Of a stretch of DNA of 64,000 bases, positions 25,729-34,618 are shown piece after piece. How positions within the stretch are numbered: position 1 is the first letter of the stretch; each line of letters begins with the position of its first letter. Origin of the DNA: Clostridia bacterium (GTDB taxonomy: Bacteria; Bacillota; Clostridia; Oscillospirales; Acutalibacteraceae); NCBI GenBank assembly GCA_017473165.1, contig JAFUNA010000035.1, positions 1 to 64,000 of the forward strand, in the 5' to 3' direction. Made by a program: the position numbers and the translations under genes. Below the pieces are notes generated by a model. That model was given only the letters and a program-made list of their open reading frames with translations. It searched no databases and had not been told where the DNA came from.

Positions 25729-26316
25729 TTATTTTGCGTCACGGAAAAGTACGGGAGCGGTTTTCTTTTCTTCAACGCTCTCGGTGCCGTCGTTGTATTC
25801 GGTGGGAGTTTTGGAGTAAACAACGCTGATTTCCATTTTGTCGGCAAGAGCCTTGACTTCTTCGCTTGAAAGCTCGCCGTCGGAGCAGAGCACGCTGAAG
25901 CTTGCGGGAGCGGGCTCAAGAGCACCTGCCGAAATTCCGAGCTCACCGCCGAGATTTGTTGAAATATAAATTCCGTTTTTGCCGTTGTTTTTAACCTCAA
26001 AGCCATAGATTGTGAGGTCCTCGTCGCTCACGTTCTTAAGAACGATAATCTGCTCATAAGCAAGCCATTCTTCGGGAGCTTCGTAGAATTTGTTTGCAAC
26101 ATCTTCGCCCATCTGATATTCATTGATGAGAGCTTTTTTATATCTGTCGGGATTGGTTGTAAAACGCTCAAGAAGGTTGATTCCTTCAACAAAATCATCT
26201 CTGTAAACAAGAAGTTCTTCGGGCTCTTTGTTGTTATCGGAAAGAACAAAGTAGCCGCCGATACCGAGAGCGGCAACAAGAACAACAGCGATGACTGCGA
26301 TAAGTATTTTTTTCAT
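25729..26316 (-). CDS. Membrane-anchored hypothetical protein
   Basis: 195 residues: one N-terminal transmembrane or uncleaved signal segment (about 3-27, ILIAVIAVVLVAALGIGGYFVL) and an acidic extracytoplasmic domain. That domain contains an EEWLAYEQIIVLKN stretch followed by a beta-rich part. No family recognised. It has a good AGGAGG-type site and sits 5 bp upstream of pth, so the two share a transcript. Confidence 0.65.
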   Translation of the reverse strand: MKKILIAVIAVVLVAALGIGGYFVLSDNNKEPEELLVYRDDFVEGINLLERFTTNPDRYKKALINEYQMGEDVANKFYEAPEEWLAYEQIIVLKNVSDEDLTIYGFEVKNNGKNGIYISTNLGGELGISAGALEPAPASFSVLCSDGELSSEEVKALADKMEISVVYSKTPTEYNDGTESVEEKKTAPVLFRDAK

Positions 26317-26433
26317 AAATATAAACCTCCGTGTGTTTATTATACTTTTTAGTTTGCTGTTTCAAAAAGTATATATTGATTATGACAGATTTTGATTTAA
26401 AAAACAATACAAAGTTGTTAAAATTATAATAAT

Positions 26434-27351
26434 TTACATATTGTTAAACTTTTGGTTTTGTTTGGTATGGAACGAAATTATGAAGATTGTTGAAATAATC
26501 ATAACAAATCCGATTATATCCGTGCCCGAAAAATCCGTGCCGAGCCATAGGGCTGAAATAACCGTTGCGGCAACGGGCTCAATGCTTGAAATGATGCTTG
26601 CGTTTGTTGCTCCGATGAGGTGAATGCCCTCAAGATAAAACGTATAGGCGAGCACCGTGCCGAGAATAACAATTCCCGCAACCGCACCGACAAGGGGCAG
26701 AGAAATAACGGGCATTGTTTCCCACGGTCTGAAAACGGGCAAAAGAAGGATTCCGCCGACAAGTGAGCCCCAACCGAGCACGGTCGGAGTGTCGGCAATT
26801 TCGAGAATCGGACCGGGAATGAGCGAGTAGCAGGCAAGAAATATGCCCGCAAGCAAGCCCCATATGAGAGCACCCGTCGAAACCGAGAGTGAGCCGATTT
26901 TTCCGCCCGTTGCAATAACAAACGTGCCGCCGATTGCAAGAATGATTGCGATTATCTCCGTCATAACGGGAGGCTTTTTATTTTTAAAGCAGGTAAAAAC
27001 AAGAATCATTGCAGGGGAGAGATACTGCAAAACCGTTGCGATGCCTGCGTTTGAGAGCTGAATTGCCGTGAAATAGGAATACTGGCACAAAACAAGCCCG
27101 AAAATTGTGAACGCCGCCATTCTTATAATATTGTTTCTGCCCTGCCAGACGGCAAAAATTTTCTTTTTGTTTTTGACGGCACAGAAGGTGAGCAGAATAA
27201 CTCCCGACAAAACCATTCTTATCGGTACGAGCCACTGTGAGCTGACGCCGTGATAAGTAAAAAGATACTGACCGCAGGAGCCCGAAAAGCCCCAGAAAAT
27301 TCCGCCGAGCAGGGAAAGGATAACTCCAGCTGCGGTTTTTGATTTGTTCAT
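26434..27351 (-). CDS. EamA/DMT-family transporter
   Basis: 305 residues with ten predicted transmembrane segments in two repeats of five, the drug/metabolite transporter layout. The first repeat opens with ILSLLGGIFWGFSGSCGQYLF. The second repeat ends with SSIEPVAATVISALWLGTDF, a characteristic EamA segment. It probably exports an amino acid or related metabolite; the substrate is unknown. Single gene with a GGAAG site. Confidence 0.87.
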   Translation of the reverse strand: MNKSKTAAGVILSLLGGIFWGFSGSCGQYLFTYHGVSSQWLVPIRMVLSGVILLTFCAVKNKKKIFAVWQGRNNIIRMAAFTIFGLVLCQYSYFTAIQLSNAGIATVLQYLSPAMILVFTCFKNKKPPVMTEIIAIILAIGGTFVIATGGKIGSLSVSTGALIWGLLAGIFLACYSLIPGPILEIADTPTVLGWGSLVGGILLLPVFRPWETMPVISLPLVGAVAGIVILGTVLAYTFYLEGIHLIGATNASIISSIEPVAATVISALWLGTDFSGTDIIGFVMIISTIFIISFHTKQNQKFNNM

Positions 27352-27600
27352 TTTAATGCACTTCCTTAATTACTAAAGAATGGTATCATACAATTAAAAT
27401 AAAAGCAACATAAATCGGCATAACATCTTTGACTTTTGCCTATAATTCAATTGGTAATATCGGTAAGAATTTCAGCAGAATTATGCGGGTGATATTTAAA
27501 ATTAGAAGCATTACGGATTACAAACGAAAATTCAAGAAAAATAAAGAAAATCAGAGAAAACGGGAGCTAAATCCTGAAATCGGCGCATTAATCTAAATTT

Positions 27601-27678
27601 TTGACCTTTTCTGACCTTTGACCTTCTGACCTTTGACGGCTATAATATAGTCAAAAGTCAAAGAAAGTCAAAGTCAAA
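27601..27678 (+). promoter_or_regulatory. ctsR operon promoter with CtsR heptad operators
   Basis: SigmaA promoter TTGACC (27618-27623), 17-bp spacer, TATAAT (27641-27646). Downstream, AGTCAAA-GAA-AGTCAAA (27656-27672) fits the CtsR box (RGTCAAA-NAN-RGTCAAA) exactly, with further heptads at 27649-27655 and 27673-27678. Upstream, TGACC heptads in the opposite sense (27601-27637) cover the -35. The rest of the 27352-27600 gap shows no gene. Confidence 0.88.
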
Positions 27679-27709
27679 CTCAAGTTTGGCAAATGAAAGA
27701 GTTGATATT

Positions 27710-28168
27710 ATGAGTTTAAGCAATGATATAACAAGAATGCTTCTTGAAATGCTGGAGGAGGGCGGCACAACCGAAATTCAGCGTAATGAGTTTGCCCAAA
27801 GCATCGGCTGCGTGCCCAGCCAGATAAACTATGTTATTTCTTCACGCTTCACTCCCGAACAGGGCTATATTGTTGAAAGCCGACGGGGCGGTGGCGGCTA
27901 CATCAAAATTACGAGGATGAAGCTTGACAAGCCCTCGCTGATTATGCATACGGTCAACTGCATCGGCGATTCAATCGACCTTGCAACCTGCCGTGCAAAC
28001 GTTATGAATCTTCACCACAGCGGTGCAATCGGCTCTCCCGCCGCAAGGCTTATTCTTGCCGCAACGGGTGAAAATGCTTTGAAAAATCTGCCCATACCCG
28101 TCAGAGAAAGGGTCAGGGCTTCGATACTCAAACAAATGCTTCTTACAATTGAAGGAAAGGATGATTGA
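27710..28168 (+). CDS. ctsR: Class III heat-shock repressor CtsR
   Basis: Dimeric winged-helix repressor of the clp/mcs genes, 152 residues. The DNA-binding half includes NEFAQSIGCVPSQINYVISSRF, and the wing is ESRRGGGGYIKI with the tetraglycine loop that senses temperature. The C-terminal half carries the region phosphorylated by McsB (PIPVRERVRASILKQML). ATG 27710 gives the normal length; the frame is open to a TTG eight codons earlier. It controls its own operon through the heptads just upstream and overlaps or abuts mcsA. Confidence 0.96.
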   Translation: MSLSNDITRMLLEMLEEGGTTEIQRNEFAQSIGCVPSQINYVISSRFTPEQGYIVESRRGGGGYIKITRMKLDKPSLIMHTVNCIGDSIDLATCRANVMNLHHSGAIGSPAARLILAATGENALKNLPIPVRERVRASILKQMLLTIEGKDD

Positions 28169-28170
28169 TT

Positions 28171-28683
28171 ATGTTATGTCAGAACTGCGGAAAAAATGAA
28201 GCAACCACACACATCAAGCAGATTATCAACGGCGACATGGCGGAGAGCCATCTTTGCTCCGACTGTGCCGCACATCTGGGCTACTCGGATATGTTTTCGG
28301 GCTTTGGTCTGAATCTTTCGGGGCTTTTCAGCGGACTTCTCGGGGATATGATGCCCTCAATTTCGGCGGGGAAATCACCCCGATGCCCCAAATGCGGAAC
28401 ATCGTTTGATGAAATTGTTCGTGACGGCAGAGTGGGCTGTGCGGACTGCTACAGAACATTTTATGATAAGCTTCTGCCCTCAATTCAGCGAATTCATGGC
28501 AAGATAAAGCACAGCGGCAAGGTGACGAATGCCGCACCCGTTGAGCCCAGGGAGGAAACAACCGAAGAAAAAATCGAAAAGCTGAAAGCTGCAATGAACG
28601 AAGCCGTTGCAAAGCAGGAGTTTGAAAATGCAGCGAAAATCAGAGATGAAATCAAGGCTCTGGAAGGAGGAGAATCAAAATGA
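28171..28683 (+). CDS. mcsA: McsA, activator of protein-arginine kinase
   Basis: About 170 residues with four CxxC pairs forming two zinc sites (CQNC, CSDC, CPKC, CADC) and a C-terminal UVR motif (LKAAMNEAVAKQEFENAAKI). McsA binds and activates McsB and helps deliver CtsR and damaged proteins to ClpC. ATG 28171 begins two bases after the ctsR stop. The loop between the zinc sites (SDMFSGFGLNLSGLFSGLLG) is hydrophobic. It overlaps mcsB by 4 bp. Confidence 0.93.
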   Translation: MLCQNCGKNEATTHIKQIINGDMAESHLCSDCAAHLGYSDMFSGFGLNLSGLFSGLLGDMMPSISAGKSPRCPKCGTSFDEIVRDGRVGCADCYRTFYDKLLPSIQRIHGKIKHSGKVTNAAPVEPREETTEEKIEKLKAAMNEAVAKQEFENAAKIRDEIKALEGGESK

Positions 28684-29687
28684 GCAAATGGTATTTTGAA
28701 AAAGGCGATCAGGGCGACATCGTAATGAGTACCCGAATCCGCCTTGCACGAAACCTCAACGAATTTCCCTTTCCCGCAAAGCTTGATACGGTGGGCAAAA
28801 ACAAGGTCAATTCCCTTGTGAAAAGCACTCTTTTCGAAAATGACTGCTCGGGTCTGAGCTATATCGAAATGAAGGATTTGTCAAGAATTCAGGCGGTGTC
28901 ACTTGCGGAGCGACACCTCATCAGCCCCGAATTTGCCGCAAAGAAGGACGGCAGCGCACTTATTCTTTCCGAGGACGAGGGCGTGAGCATTATGCTCTGC
29001 GAGGAGGACCACATCAGACTGCAGGTTATGAAATCGGGTCTTGCTCTTGAGGAGGCGTACGACATAGCAAACAAGCTTGATAACGTTATTGACGCAAAGC
29101 TTGATTATGCCTTTGATGAGAGAATAGGCTATCTCACCCAATGCCCCACAAATCTCGGCACGGCGATGAGAGCATCGGTTATGCTCCACCTGCCTGCACT
29201 TACCCGCTGTGGACAGATAACCCGTCTTTCAAACACGGTTTCAAAGCTCGGGCTAACAATCAGAGGTGCAAACGGCGAGGGCTCACAGCCCAGAGGCGAT
29301 ATGTACCAGATAAGCAATCAGATTACGCTCGGCATAACCGAGGAAACGGCAATTGCAAATCTTAAGTCAATCGTGCTCCAGCTTGTTGCACAGGAAAGAG
29401 CGGCGGCTGCGGAAATGATAAAGAATCCTGCGGAAGAGGACAAGATTTTCCGTGCACTCGGAGTGCTTAAGAATGCAAGGCTTTTGAGCACAGACGAATT
29501 TATGGAGCTTATTTCGGTTGTCAGACTCGGAGCTGCAAGGGGACTTGTTGAAGTGCCCGTTGAAAAAATCAACGAGCTCATAGTTAATATGCAGCCTGCA
29601 ACTGTCAGCGCAGCAAACGCCGACGCAACCAATCCCACGGCAAGGGATGCGGTCAGAGCAAAGGCGGTGCGTGAGGCTCTGGCGTAA
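28680..29687 (+). CDS. mcsB: Protein arginine kinase McsB
   Basis: Phosphagen-kinase-like enzyme that phosphorylates arginines, marking proteins for ClpCP. The 335 residues show VMSTRIRLARNLNEFPFP at the start of the ATP site, YLTQCPTNLGTAMRASVMLHLP around the catalytic Cys, and RGANGEGSQPRGDMYQISN with nucleotide-binding arginines. Length and order match Bacillus McsB. The ATG overlaps the mcsA stop. It is followed by an array of mini-hairpins before clpC. Confidence 0.95.
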   Translation: MSKWYFEKGDQGDIVMSTRIRLARNLNEFPFPAKLDTVGKNKVNSLVKSTLFENDCSGLSYIEMKDLSRIQAVSLAERHLISPEFAAKKDGSALILSEDEGVSIMLCEEDHIRLQVMKSGLALEEAYDIANKLDNVIDAKLDYAFDERIGYLTQCPTNLGTAMRASVMLHLPALTRCGQITRLSNTVSKLGLTIRGANGEGSQPRGDMYQISNQITLGITEETAIANLKSIVLQLVAQERAAAAEMIKNPAEEDKIFRALGVLKNARLLSTDEFMELISVVRLGAARGLVEVPVEKINELIVNMQPATVSAANADATNPTARDAVRAKAVREALA

Positions 29688-29710
29688 CAATCATTTTATA
29701 AAACGGGTAC

Positions 29711-29833
29711 GGGCGGAGTCCGTCCTTAACTCGCCGAAGGCGAATATCACTCCCGACATTGTCGGGAATATCACATCGCAAGGCGATATATAACACGGCG
29801 TAAGCCGTATATAACTGTTTCGCAAAGCGAAAC
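29711..29833. repeat. Mini-hairpin array inside the ctsR-clpC operon
   Basis: Six consecutive small hairpins fill the mcsB-clpC gap: 29711-29725 (GGGCGGA/TCCGTCC), 29731-29743 (TCGCC/GGCGA), 29751-29767 (TCCCGAC/GTCGGGA), 29776-29786 (TCGC/GCGA), 29796-29807 (CGGC/GCCG) and 29817-29833 (GTTTCGC/GCGAAAC). They have short loops and similar spacers, ATATCAC or TATATAAC. The last stem ends before the clpC ribosome site. A related array is at 42831-42979. Confidence 0.85.
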
Positions 29834-29850
29834 CTATGGGAGGATTTTGT

Positions 29851-32295
29851 ATGTATAGATTCACGGGCTTTACACAGAAAGCCAACGATGCACTCAACAG
29901 TGCAATTTCTTCCGCCGAGAGTCTGGGTCATACCTACGTCGGCAGCGAGCATATTTTGCTCGGTCTGCTTGCGGAAAGCGGAGGCATGGCTTATACGGCT
30001 CTCTCGGCAAGGAAGGTAACTTATAAAGAGGTTGAGCAGATTATCAAAAGCGGAATCGGTATCGGCTCACCGACGGTGCTCTCGCCCAACGATTTCACAC
30101 CGAGAGCGAAGAATATTATAGACACGGCAATTCTGCAGGGCAGGGGAATGGGTCATTCCTATATCGGCACGGAGCACATTCTCATGGGTATTATCCGTGA
30201 GGGCACGGGTGCCGCAACCGAAATTTTGAGTCAGCTCGGTGTGCAGCCGCAGGATTTGCTTAACGATTTGACACAGGCTCTGGGCAGCAGCACAGGCTCA
30301 AAGTCAAACGCAAAGGGAGAATCGAAGGAAAAATCCGATACTCCAACCATCAGCAAATACGGCAGGGATCTGACCGTGCTTGCAACGCAGGGCAGAATAG
30401 ACCCCGTTATCGGCAGACAGCAGGAAATCGAGCGTGTTATTCAGATTTTGAGCAGACGCACGAAGAATAACCCCTGTCTTATCGGTGAGCCCGGTGTCGG
30501 TAAAACTGCAATCGCGGAGGGTCTTGCCCTTAAAATCGCAACGGGCGAAGTGCCCGAGCTGCTGCGAAACAAAAGAATTATTTCCCTTGACCTTACGGGC
30601 ATGGTTGCGGGCACGAAATACAGAGGCGATTTTGAAGAGCGAATCCGCAATGCAATTGAAGAAGTGCAGAAGGCGGGTGACGTGATTCTCTTTATCGACG
30701 AGGTGCACACCCTTATCGGTGCGGGCTCGGCGGAAGGAGCGGTTGATGCGGCAAATATCCTCAAGCCCTCGCTTGCAAGGGGTGAAATTCAGGTTATCGG
30801 TGCAACAACTCTTGAGGAATACCGCAAGCATATCGAAAAAGATGCGGCTCTTGAAAGAAGATTTCAGCCCGTAACCGTCGGAGAGCCCACCGAGGATGAG
30901 GCAATCGAAATCCTCCGAGGTCTGCGTGACAAATACGAGGCACACCATAAAATAAAAATCACCGACAATGCAATCATTGCGGCGGTTAAAATGTCATCAA
31001 GATATATCGGCGACAGATATCTGCCCGACAAAGCGATTGACCTTGTTGACGAGGCGGCGTCAAGGGTAAGGCTGCGTGCATTCACCGCACCGCCCGACCT
31101 CAAAGCTCTTGAGGATAAGCTGAAATCCCTCGGAGAGGAAATGGAATCCGCCGTTAATTCGCAGGATTTTGAGCGTGCGGCGGAAATCCGTGATGAGAAA
31201 AACAAAATCGCAAAAGACCTTGAAAACGAGCGTCAGCTCTGGAAGGAAAAGAATAACCGCTCAACGGGTGAGGTCGGCGAGCAGGAAATTGCCGCAATTG
31301 TTTCACAATGGACGGGAATCCCCGTTGTTCAGCTCACACAGGAGGAAAGTCAGCGGCTTCTCCGCATGGAAGACGAGCTCCACGAAAGAATTGTGGGTCA
31401 GGATGAGGCGGTAAGTGCCGTTGCAAGGGCAATCCGCAGAGGCAGAGCGGGTCTTAAAGACCCCAAACGTCCCACGGGCTCATTCATTTTCCTCGGACCT
31501 ACGGGTGTGGGCAAAACCGAGCTTTGCAAAACTCTTGCAGAGTCCATGTTTGGCGACGAAAACGCAATGATTCGCCTTGATATGTCCGAATATATGGAAA
31601 AGCACACCGTTTCAAGGCTTGTAGGCTCACCTCCGGGCTATGTCGGCTATGACGAGGGCGGCCAGCTCACCGAAAAGGTACGCAGAAAGCCCTATTCGGT
31701 TGTACTTTTTGACGAAATCGAAAAGGCTCATCCCGATGTTTTCAATATGCTGCTCCAGATTCTCGAGGACGGAATTCTGACCGATTCACAGGGCAGACGT
31801 GTTGATTTCAAAAACTGCGTTATCATCATGACGTCGAATGTCGGTGCAAAAATGATTGCACAGAGCGGTGCGAAAACCCTCGGATTTTCTGCTGACAGCA
31901 GCGAAACTGCAAGCGACAAGAAAATCCGTGAGGCGGTTATGGGCGAGCTGAAAAATGTTTTCAGACCCGAATTTCTCAACAGGGTTGACGATATAATCGT
32001 ATTCCGTCAGCTCACAAAAGAAAACATCGACGAAATTGCGGGAAGAATGCTCGCTTCGCTTTCAAAGAGAGTTAAAGAGCTTGATTTTGAGCTTGAATTT
32101 TCGCAGGATGCCGTAACGGAAATCGGCAAGGCGGGCTTTGACCCTGTTTACGGTGCAAGACCTCTCCGCCGTGCGATTCAGCAGAAGATTGAGGATAAGC
32201 TTTCGGAAGAAATGCTTGAAGGAAAATTCACCGCAGGCAAAAAATATATCTGCACCTTTGAAAATGACGAATTTGTTTTCAAAGAGGCAGAATAA
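29851..32295 (+). CDS. clpC: ATP-dependent Clp protease ATPase subunit ClpC
   Basis: AAA+ unfoldase that feeds proteins to ClpP, including arginine-phosphorylated ones. About 814 residues: two N-terminal Clp repeats (1-145) and the first AAA module with Walker A GEPGVGKTA near 212 and Walker B VILFIDEVH. A middle UVR-containing coiled coil (about 415-460) follows, then the second module with GPTGVGKTE near 549 and the sensor and D2-small domain to the end. ATG 29851 follows GGGAGG; the frame is open a few codons upstream. ClpP is not in the window. Confidence 0.96.
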   Translation: MYRFTGFTQKANDALNSAISSAESLGHTYVGSEHILLGLLAESGGMAYTALSARKVTYKEVEQIIKSGIGIGSPTVLSPNDFTPRAKNIIDTAILQGRGMGHSYIGTEHILMGIIREGTGAATEILSQLGVQPQDLLNDLTQALGSSTGSKSNAKGESKEKSDTPTISKYGRDLTVLATQGRIDPVIGRQQEIERVIQILSRRTKNNPCLIGEPGVGKTAIAEGLALKIATGEVPELLRNKRIISLDLTGMVAGTKYRGDFEERIRNAIEEVQKAGDVILFIDEVHTLIGAGSAEGAVDAANILKPSLARGEIQVIGATTLEEYRKHIEKDAALERRFQPVTVGEPTEDEAIEILRGLRDKYEAHHKIKITDNAIIAAVKMSSRYIGDRYLPDKAIDLVDEAASRVRLRAFTAPPDLKALEDKLKSLGEEMESAVNSQDFERAAEIRDEKNKIAKDLENERQLWKEKNNRSTGEVGEQEIAAIVSQWTGIPVVQLTQEESQRLLRMEDELHERIVGQDEAVSAVARAIRRGRAGLKDPKRPTGSFIFLGPTGVGKTELCKTLAESMFGDENAMIRLDMSEYMEKHTVSRLVGSPPGYVGYDEGGQLTEKVRRKPYSVVLFDEIEKAHPDVFNMLLQILEDGILTDSQGRRVDFKNCVIIMTSNVGAKMIAQSGAKTLGFSADSSETASDKKIREAVMGELKNVFRPEFLNRVDDIIVFRQLTKENIDEIAGRMLASLSKRVKELDFELEFSQDAVTEIGKAGFDPVYGARPLRRAIQQKIEDKLSEEMLEGKFTAGKKYICTFENDEFVFKEAE

Positions 32296-32299
32296 AAAA

Positions 32300-32332
32300 A
32301 CGGGGCTGTGTTTCACAGTCCCGTTGTTGTTT
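32300..32332 (+). terminator. Terminator of the ctsR-clpC operon
   Basis: Stem ACGGGGCTGTG/CACAGTCCCGT (one mismatch) followed by TTGTTGTTT. Confidence 0.75.
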
Positions 32333-32834
32333 ATGCAGTTACGGTTTGAGGTGCTTCGGGAGCGGATGCGTTCAAGCCTTTTATAATTATCTGCTCCGCC
32401 TCGAAATATTCATCGGTGATGATAAGATAAACGCAGTTTCCCGCAACAGTTACCTTGCTGTCTGCGGTTTTTGCAAAATTTTCGGGTGAATAGGATTCGG
32501 TGTATTCCTTGATGCTGTAAAGATATGTGTCAAGGGATTCGCTGACTGTGTTAATGTTTGCCTTGTCGGCAACTTTTGCCATAACGATAACGTCGGCGTA
32601 TACGTCGGGCGATGCCGCCTCGGCGAAAACATATTCCTCAAAAATTGCGGTGTCAAAACCGAAAACCGCCGTTATGAGCTCGTCGGGCATAACCGTCATT
32701 TCGGGCATATTTTCAACCTTGAGAACGGATTCATAAATGTCTGCAAGAGGCTTTGCCTGTGCATTTCCTCCGCAGGAAGCGAAAACGCAAAGACAGAGTG
32801 CCGTGCACATGAGAATGGAAACAAATTTTTTCAT
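32331..32834 (-). CDS. DUF4358-like lipoprotein
   Basis: 167 residues. The signal peptide ends in lipobox VFASCG (Cys about 21). The mature domain, with the ADIYESVLKVENMPEM opening and FAEAASPDVYADVIVMAKV middle, fits the clostridial DUF4358 lipoproteins, whose function is unknown. It is immediately followed upstream by an SGNH hydrolase gene 12 bp away, so both are likely expressed together on the cell surface. Confidence 0.75.
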   Translation of the reverse strand: MKKFVSILMCTALCLCVFASCGGNAQAKPLADIYESVLKVENMPEMTVMPDELITAVFGFDTAIFEEYVFAEAASPDVYADVIVMAKVADKANINTVSESLDTYLYSIKEYTESYSPENFAKTADSKVTVAGNCVYLIITDEYFEAEQIIIKGLNASAPEAPQTVTA

Positions 32835-32846
32835 ATTTTTAACTCC

Positions 32847-33710
32847 TTATTTTATTCCGAGCCTTACAAGCCAGATTTTGTAGGCGGCGTTGCTCTGATG
32901 AATGTAGCCGTCGCTGCAGTAGTTGCCCGAAAGGGCATATTTTTCGTTTTGCAGGGCTGACATGATGTCGATGTAGTCGATTTTATCATATAATTCGCAA
33001 ATCTGCTTCATGTTGTGGTTGAGATTGATGAGGGTGATGTTGCGTAGGTTTGATTTCTGCCCTTCCTCAACCATAAGCGTTGTGCTGACAATATAAATCT
33101 GCACGTCGGGATTGATTTTGCGAATCATGTTAATCAGCTTGCAGTAGTTCTGAACCGTGCCCTCCAGACCCCAGATTGCAACGTCGTTGATTCCCAGACA
33201 GATAAAAACATTATCGGGCTTGATTTCTTCGAGCGACGTTTTCAGCGGCATTTCCTTGCCCTTATACATCGGATGGCTGAAGCCCTTGTCGGCAGCCATG
33301 CTCATGTTGAGGGCGGATGCAACGGAATATGAGCCGACGGTCAGAAAGGTTGTTTCTTTCAGCTTGCCGTTTCGGATGCAGTATCTTGAAAAACCGAGCG
33401 AAACGGAATCGCCGATGAAAACGGAATTTTCAAAATTCGGCTTTTCAACTGTTGAGCCCATTGGAGTGCCCGTTGAGTTTTCGACGGTTTCGATTATATA
33501 TTTTTCGGGAGGAACAACCTCGGTATCGGCGGGAATCTGCGTTGATGTTTCTGTTGTAGGCGGCGGAAGGGTTGTTGGCGGAGCGGTGAAAACACCGGTC
33601 TGTGCCAGCTCGATATTACGCCATGTATATTCGTGATAACCCGCTTTGAATGCTACTGCACCGATAACAACAACCGCAAGAACGAGTGTTATCCGGAGTA
33701 GTTTTTTCAT
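32847..33710 (-). CDS. Secreted or membrane-anchored SGNH/GDSL hydrolase
   Basis: About 287 residues: N-terminal membrane anchor (about 3-21), a Pro/Thr linker (APPTTLPPPTTETSTQIP) and an SGNH-type esterase domain. Block I is FIGDSVSLGFSR with the nucleophile Ser, block III is ICLGINDVAIWG, and the late block is CSDGYIHQS with the Asp/His pair. It may deacetylate wall glycans or other surface esters. ATG 33710 follows GGGGTG; the frame runs three codons further to a GTG. It shares a transcript with the DUF4358 lipoprotein. Confidence 0.8.
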   Translation of the reverse strand: MKKLLRITLVLAVVVIGAVAFKAGYHEYTWRNIELAQTGVFTAPPTTLPPPTTETSTQIPADTEVVPPEKYIIETVENSTGTPMGSTVEKPNFENSVFIGDSVSLGFSRYCIRNGKLKETTFLTVGSYSVASALNMSMAADKGFSHPMYKGKEMPLKTSLEEIKPDNVFICLGINDVAIWGLEGTVQNYCKLINMIRKINPDVQIYIVSTTLMVEEGQKSNLRNITLINLNHNMKQICELYDKIDYIDIMSALQNEKYALSGNYCSDGYIHQSNAAYKIWLVRLGIK

Positions 33711-33874
33711 TGGCAACACCCCGTGAAGAAATTAAGAGTGAAATTTGACATAAAAACAGTATAACATACTTTATTTTTCTTGTCTATAGCTTTAATTCCG
33801 ACAAATTTTGCTGCACTTTACATTTTATATTTTTAATGTTATAATATCATTTATTATTTTGCTTGGAGAAGATT

Positions 33875-34618
33875 ATGGAAGAATTCAGAAAAGAATATCT
33901 CGGCTCGGGTGTAACTGCCTTTGTTTCGAAATCGCACGGCTTCGGAACGGATGCGGTTTTGCTTGCCGATTTTGCCGCACCGTCAAAGAGAGCGGTCTGC
34001 TGCGATCTGGGGTCGGGCTGCGGAATAATTCCGCTTCTCTGGTGCAAAAAAGAAACGGGAAAAATAACCGCCGTTGAAATTCAGCCGCTCGGTGCACAGC
34101 AGATTAAGACGGCAATCGAATATAATTCTCTTTCGGAACGACTGACGGCGGTCAATGCCGATTTAAAGGAGCTCAAAGGGGTTGTGCCCTTCGGCTGCTT
34201 TGACGTTGTAACAATGAATCCGCCCTATAAGGCAAGCGGTGCGGGAATCGAAAGCCGCAGCGGTTCGGATAAAATCGCAAGGCATGAAACCATGTGCCGT
34301 CTTTCGGATATCTGCGAGGCGGCAAGAAAGCTTCTCAACTTTGGCGGCAGACTTTGTATGTGCATCCGACCCGAAAGGCTTGCGGAGCTTATCTGCGAAA
34401 TGCACGCCGCAGGAATCGAGCCCAAACGCATGAAGCTTGTTTCAAAATGTCCGGGCAAAGCTCCGTGGCTTGTGCTCGTTGAGGGCAGACGTGGCGGTAA
34501 GGTCGGAATGACCGTTGAGCCCGAGCTTTTTGTTCACGGTGCCGACGGCGGATATTCGGATGAAATGAAACACATTTACGGCGATTATCTTTTGGAAAAC
34601 AGAGGTGAAAACACTTGA
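33875..34618 (+). CDS. trmN6: tRNA1(Val) A37 N6-methyltransferase-like protein (TrmN6/YfiC)
   Basis: Class I SAM methyltransferase of about 247 residues. Motif I is CDLGSGCGIIPLLW and the catalytic motif is MNPPYKASG (NPPY, typical of N6-adenine and RNA methylases). The opening KSHGFGTDAVLLADFA is diagnostic of the YfiC group. ATG 33875 follows TTGGAGAAG. It overlaps the TTG start of rsmI by 4 bp, an arrangement common in Firmicutes, so the two RNA methylases are made together. Confidence 0.87.
   Translation: MEEFRKEYLGSGVTAFVSKSHGFGTDAVLLADFAAPSKRAVCCDLGSGCGIIPLLWCKKETGKITAVEIQPLGAQQIKTAIEYNSLSERLTAVNADLKELKGVVPFGCFDVVTMNPPYKASGAGIESRSGSDKIARHETMCRLSDICEAARKLLNFGGRLCMCIRPERLAELICEMHAAGIEPKRMKLVSKCPGKAPWLVLVEGRRGGKVGMTVEPELFVHGADGGYSDEMKHIYGDYLLENRGENT

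Noticed and set aside
29711..29833. CRISPR array
   Set aside because: Units are unequal palindromes with 7-9 bp spacers; no constant repeat and no cas genes.
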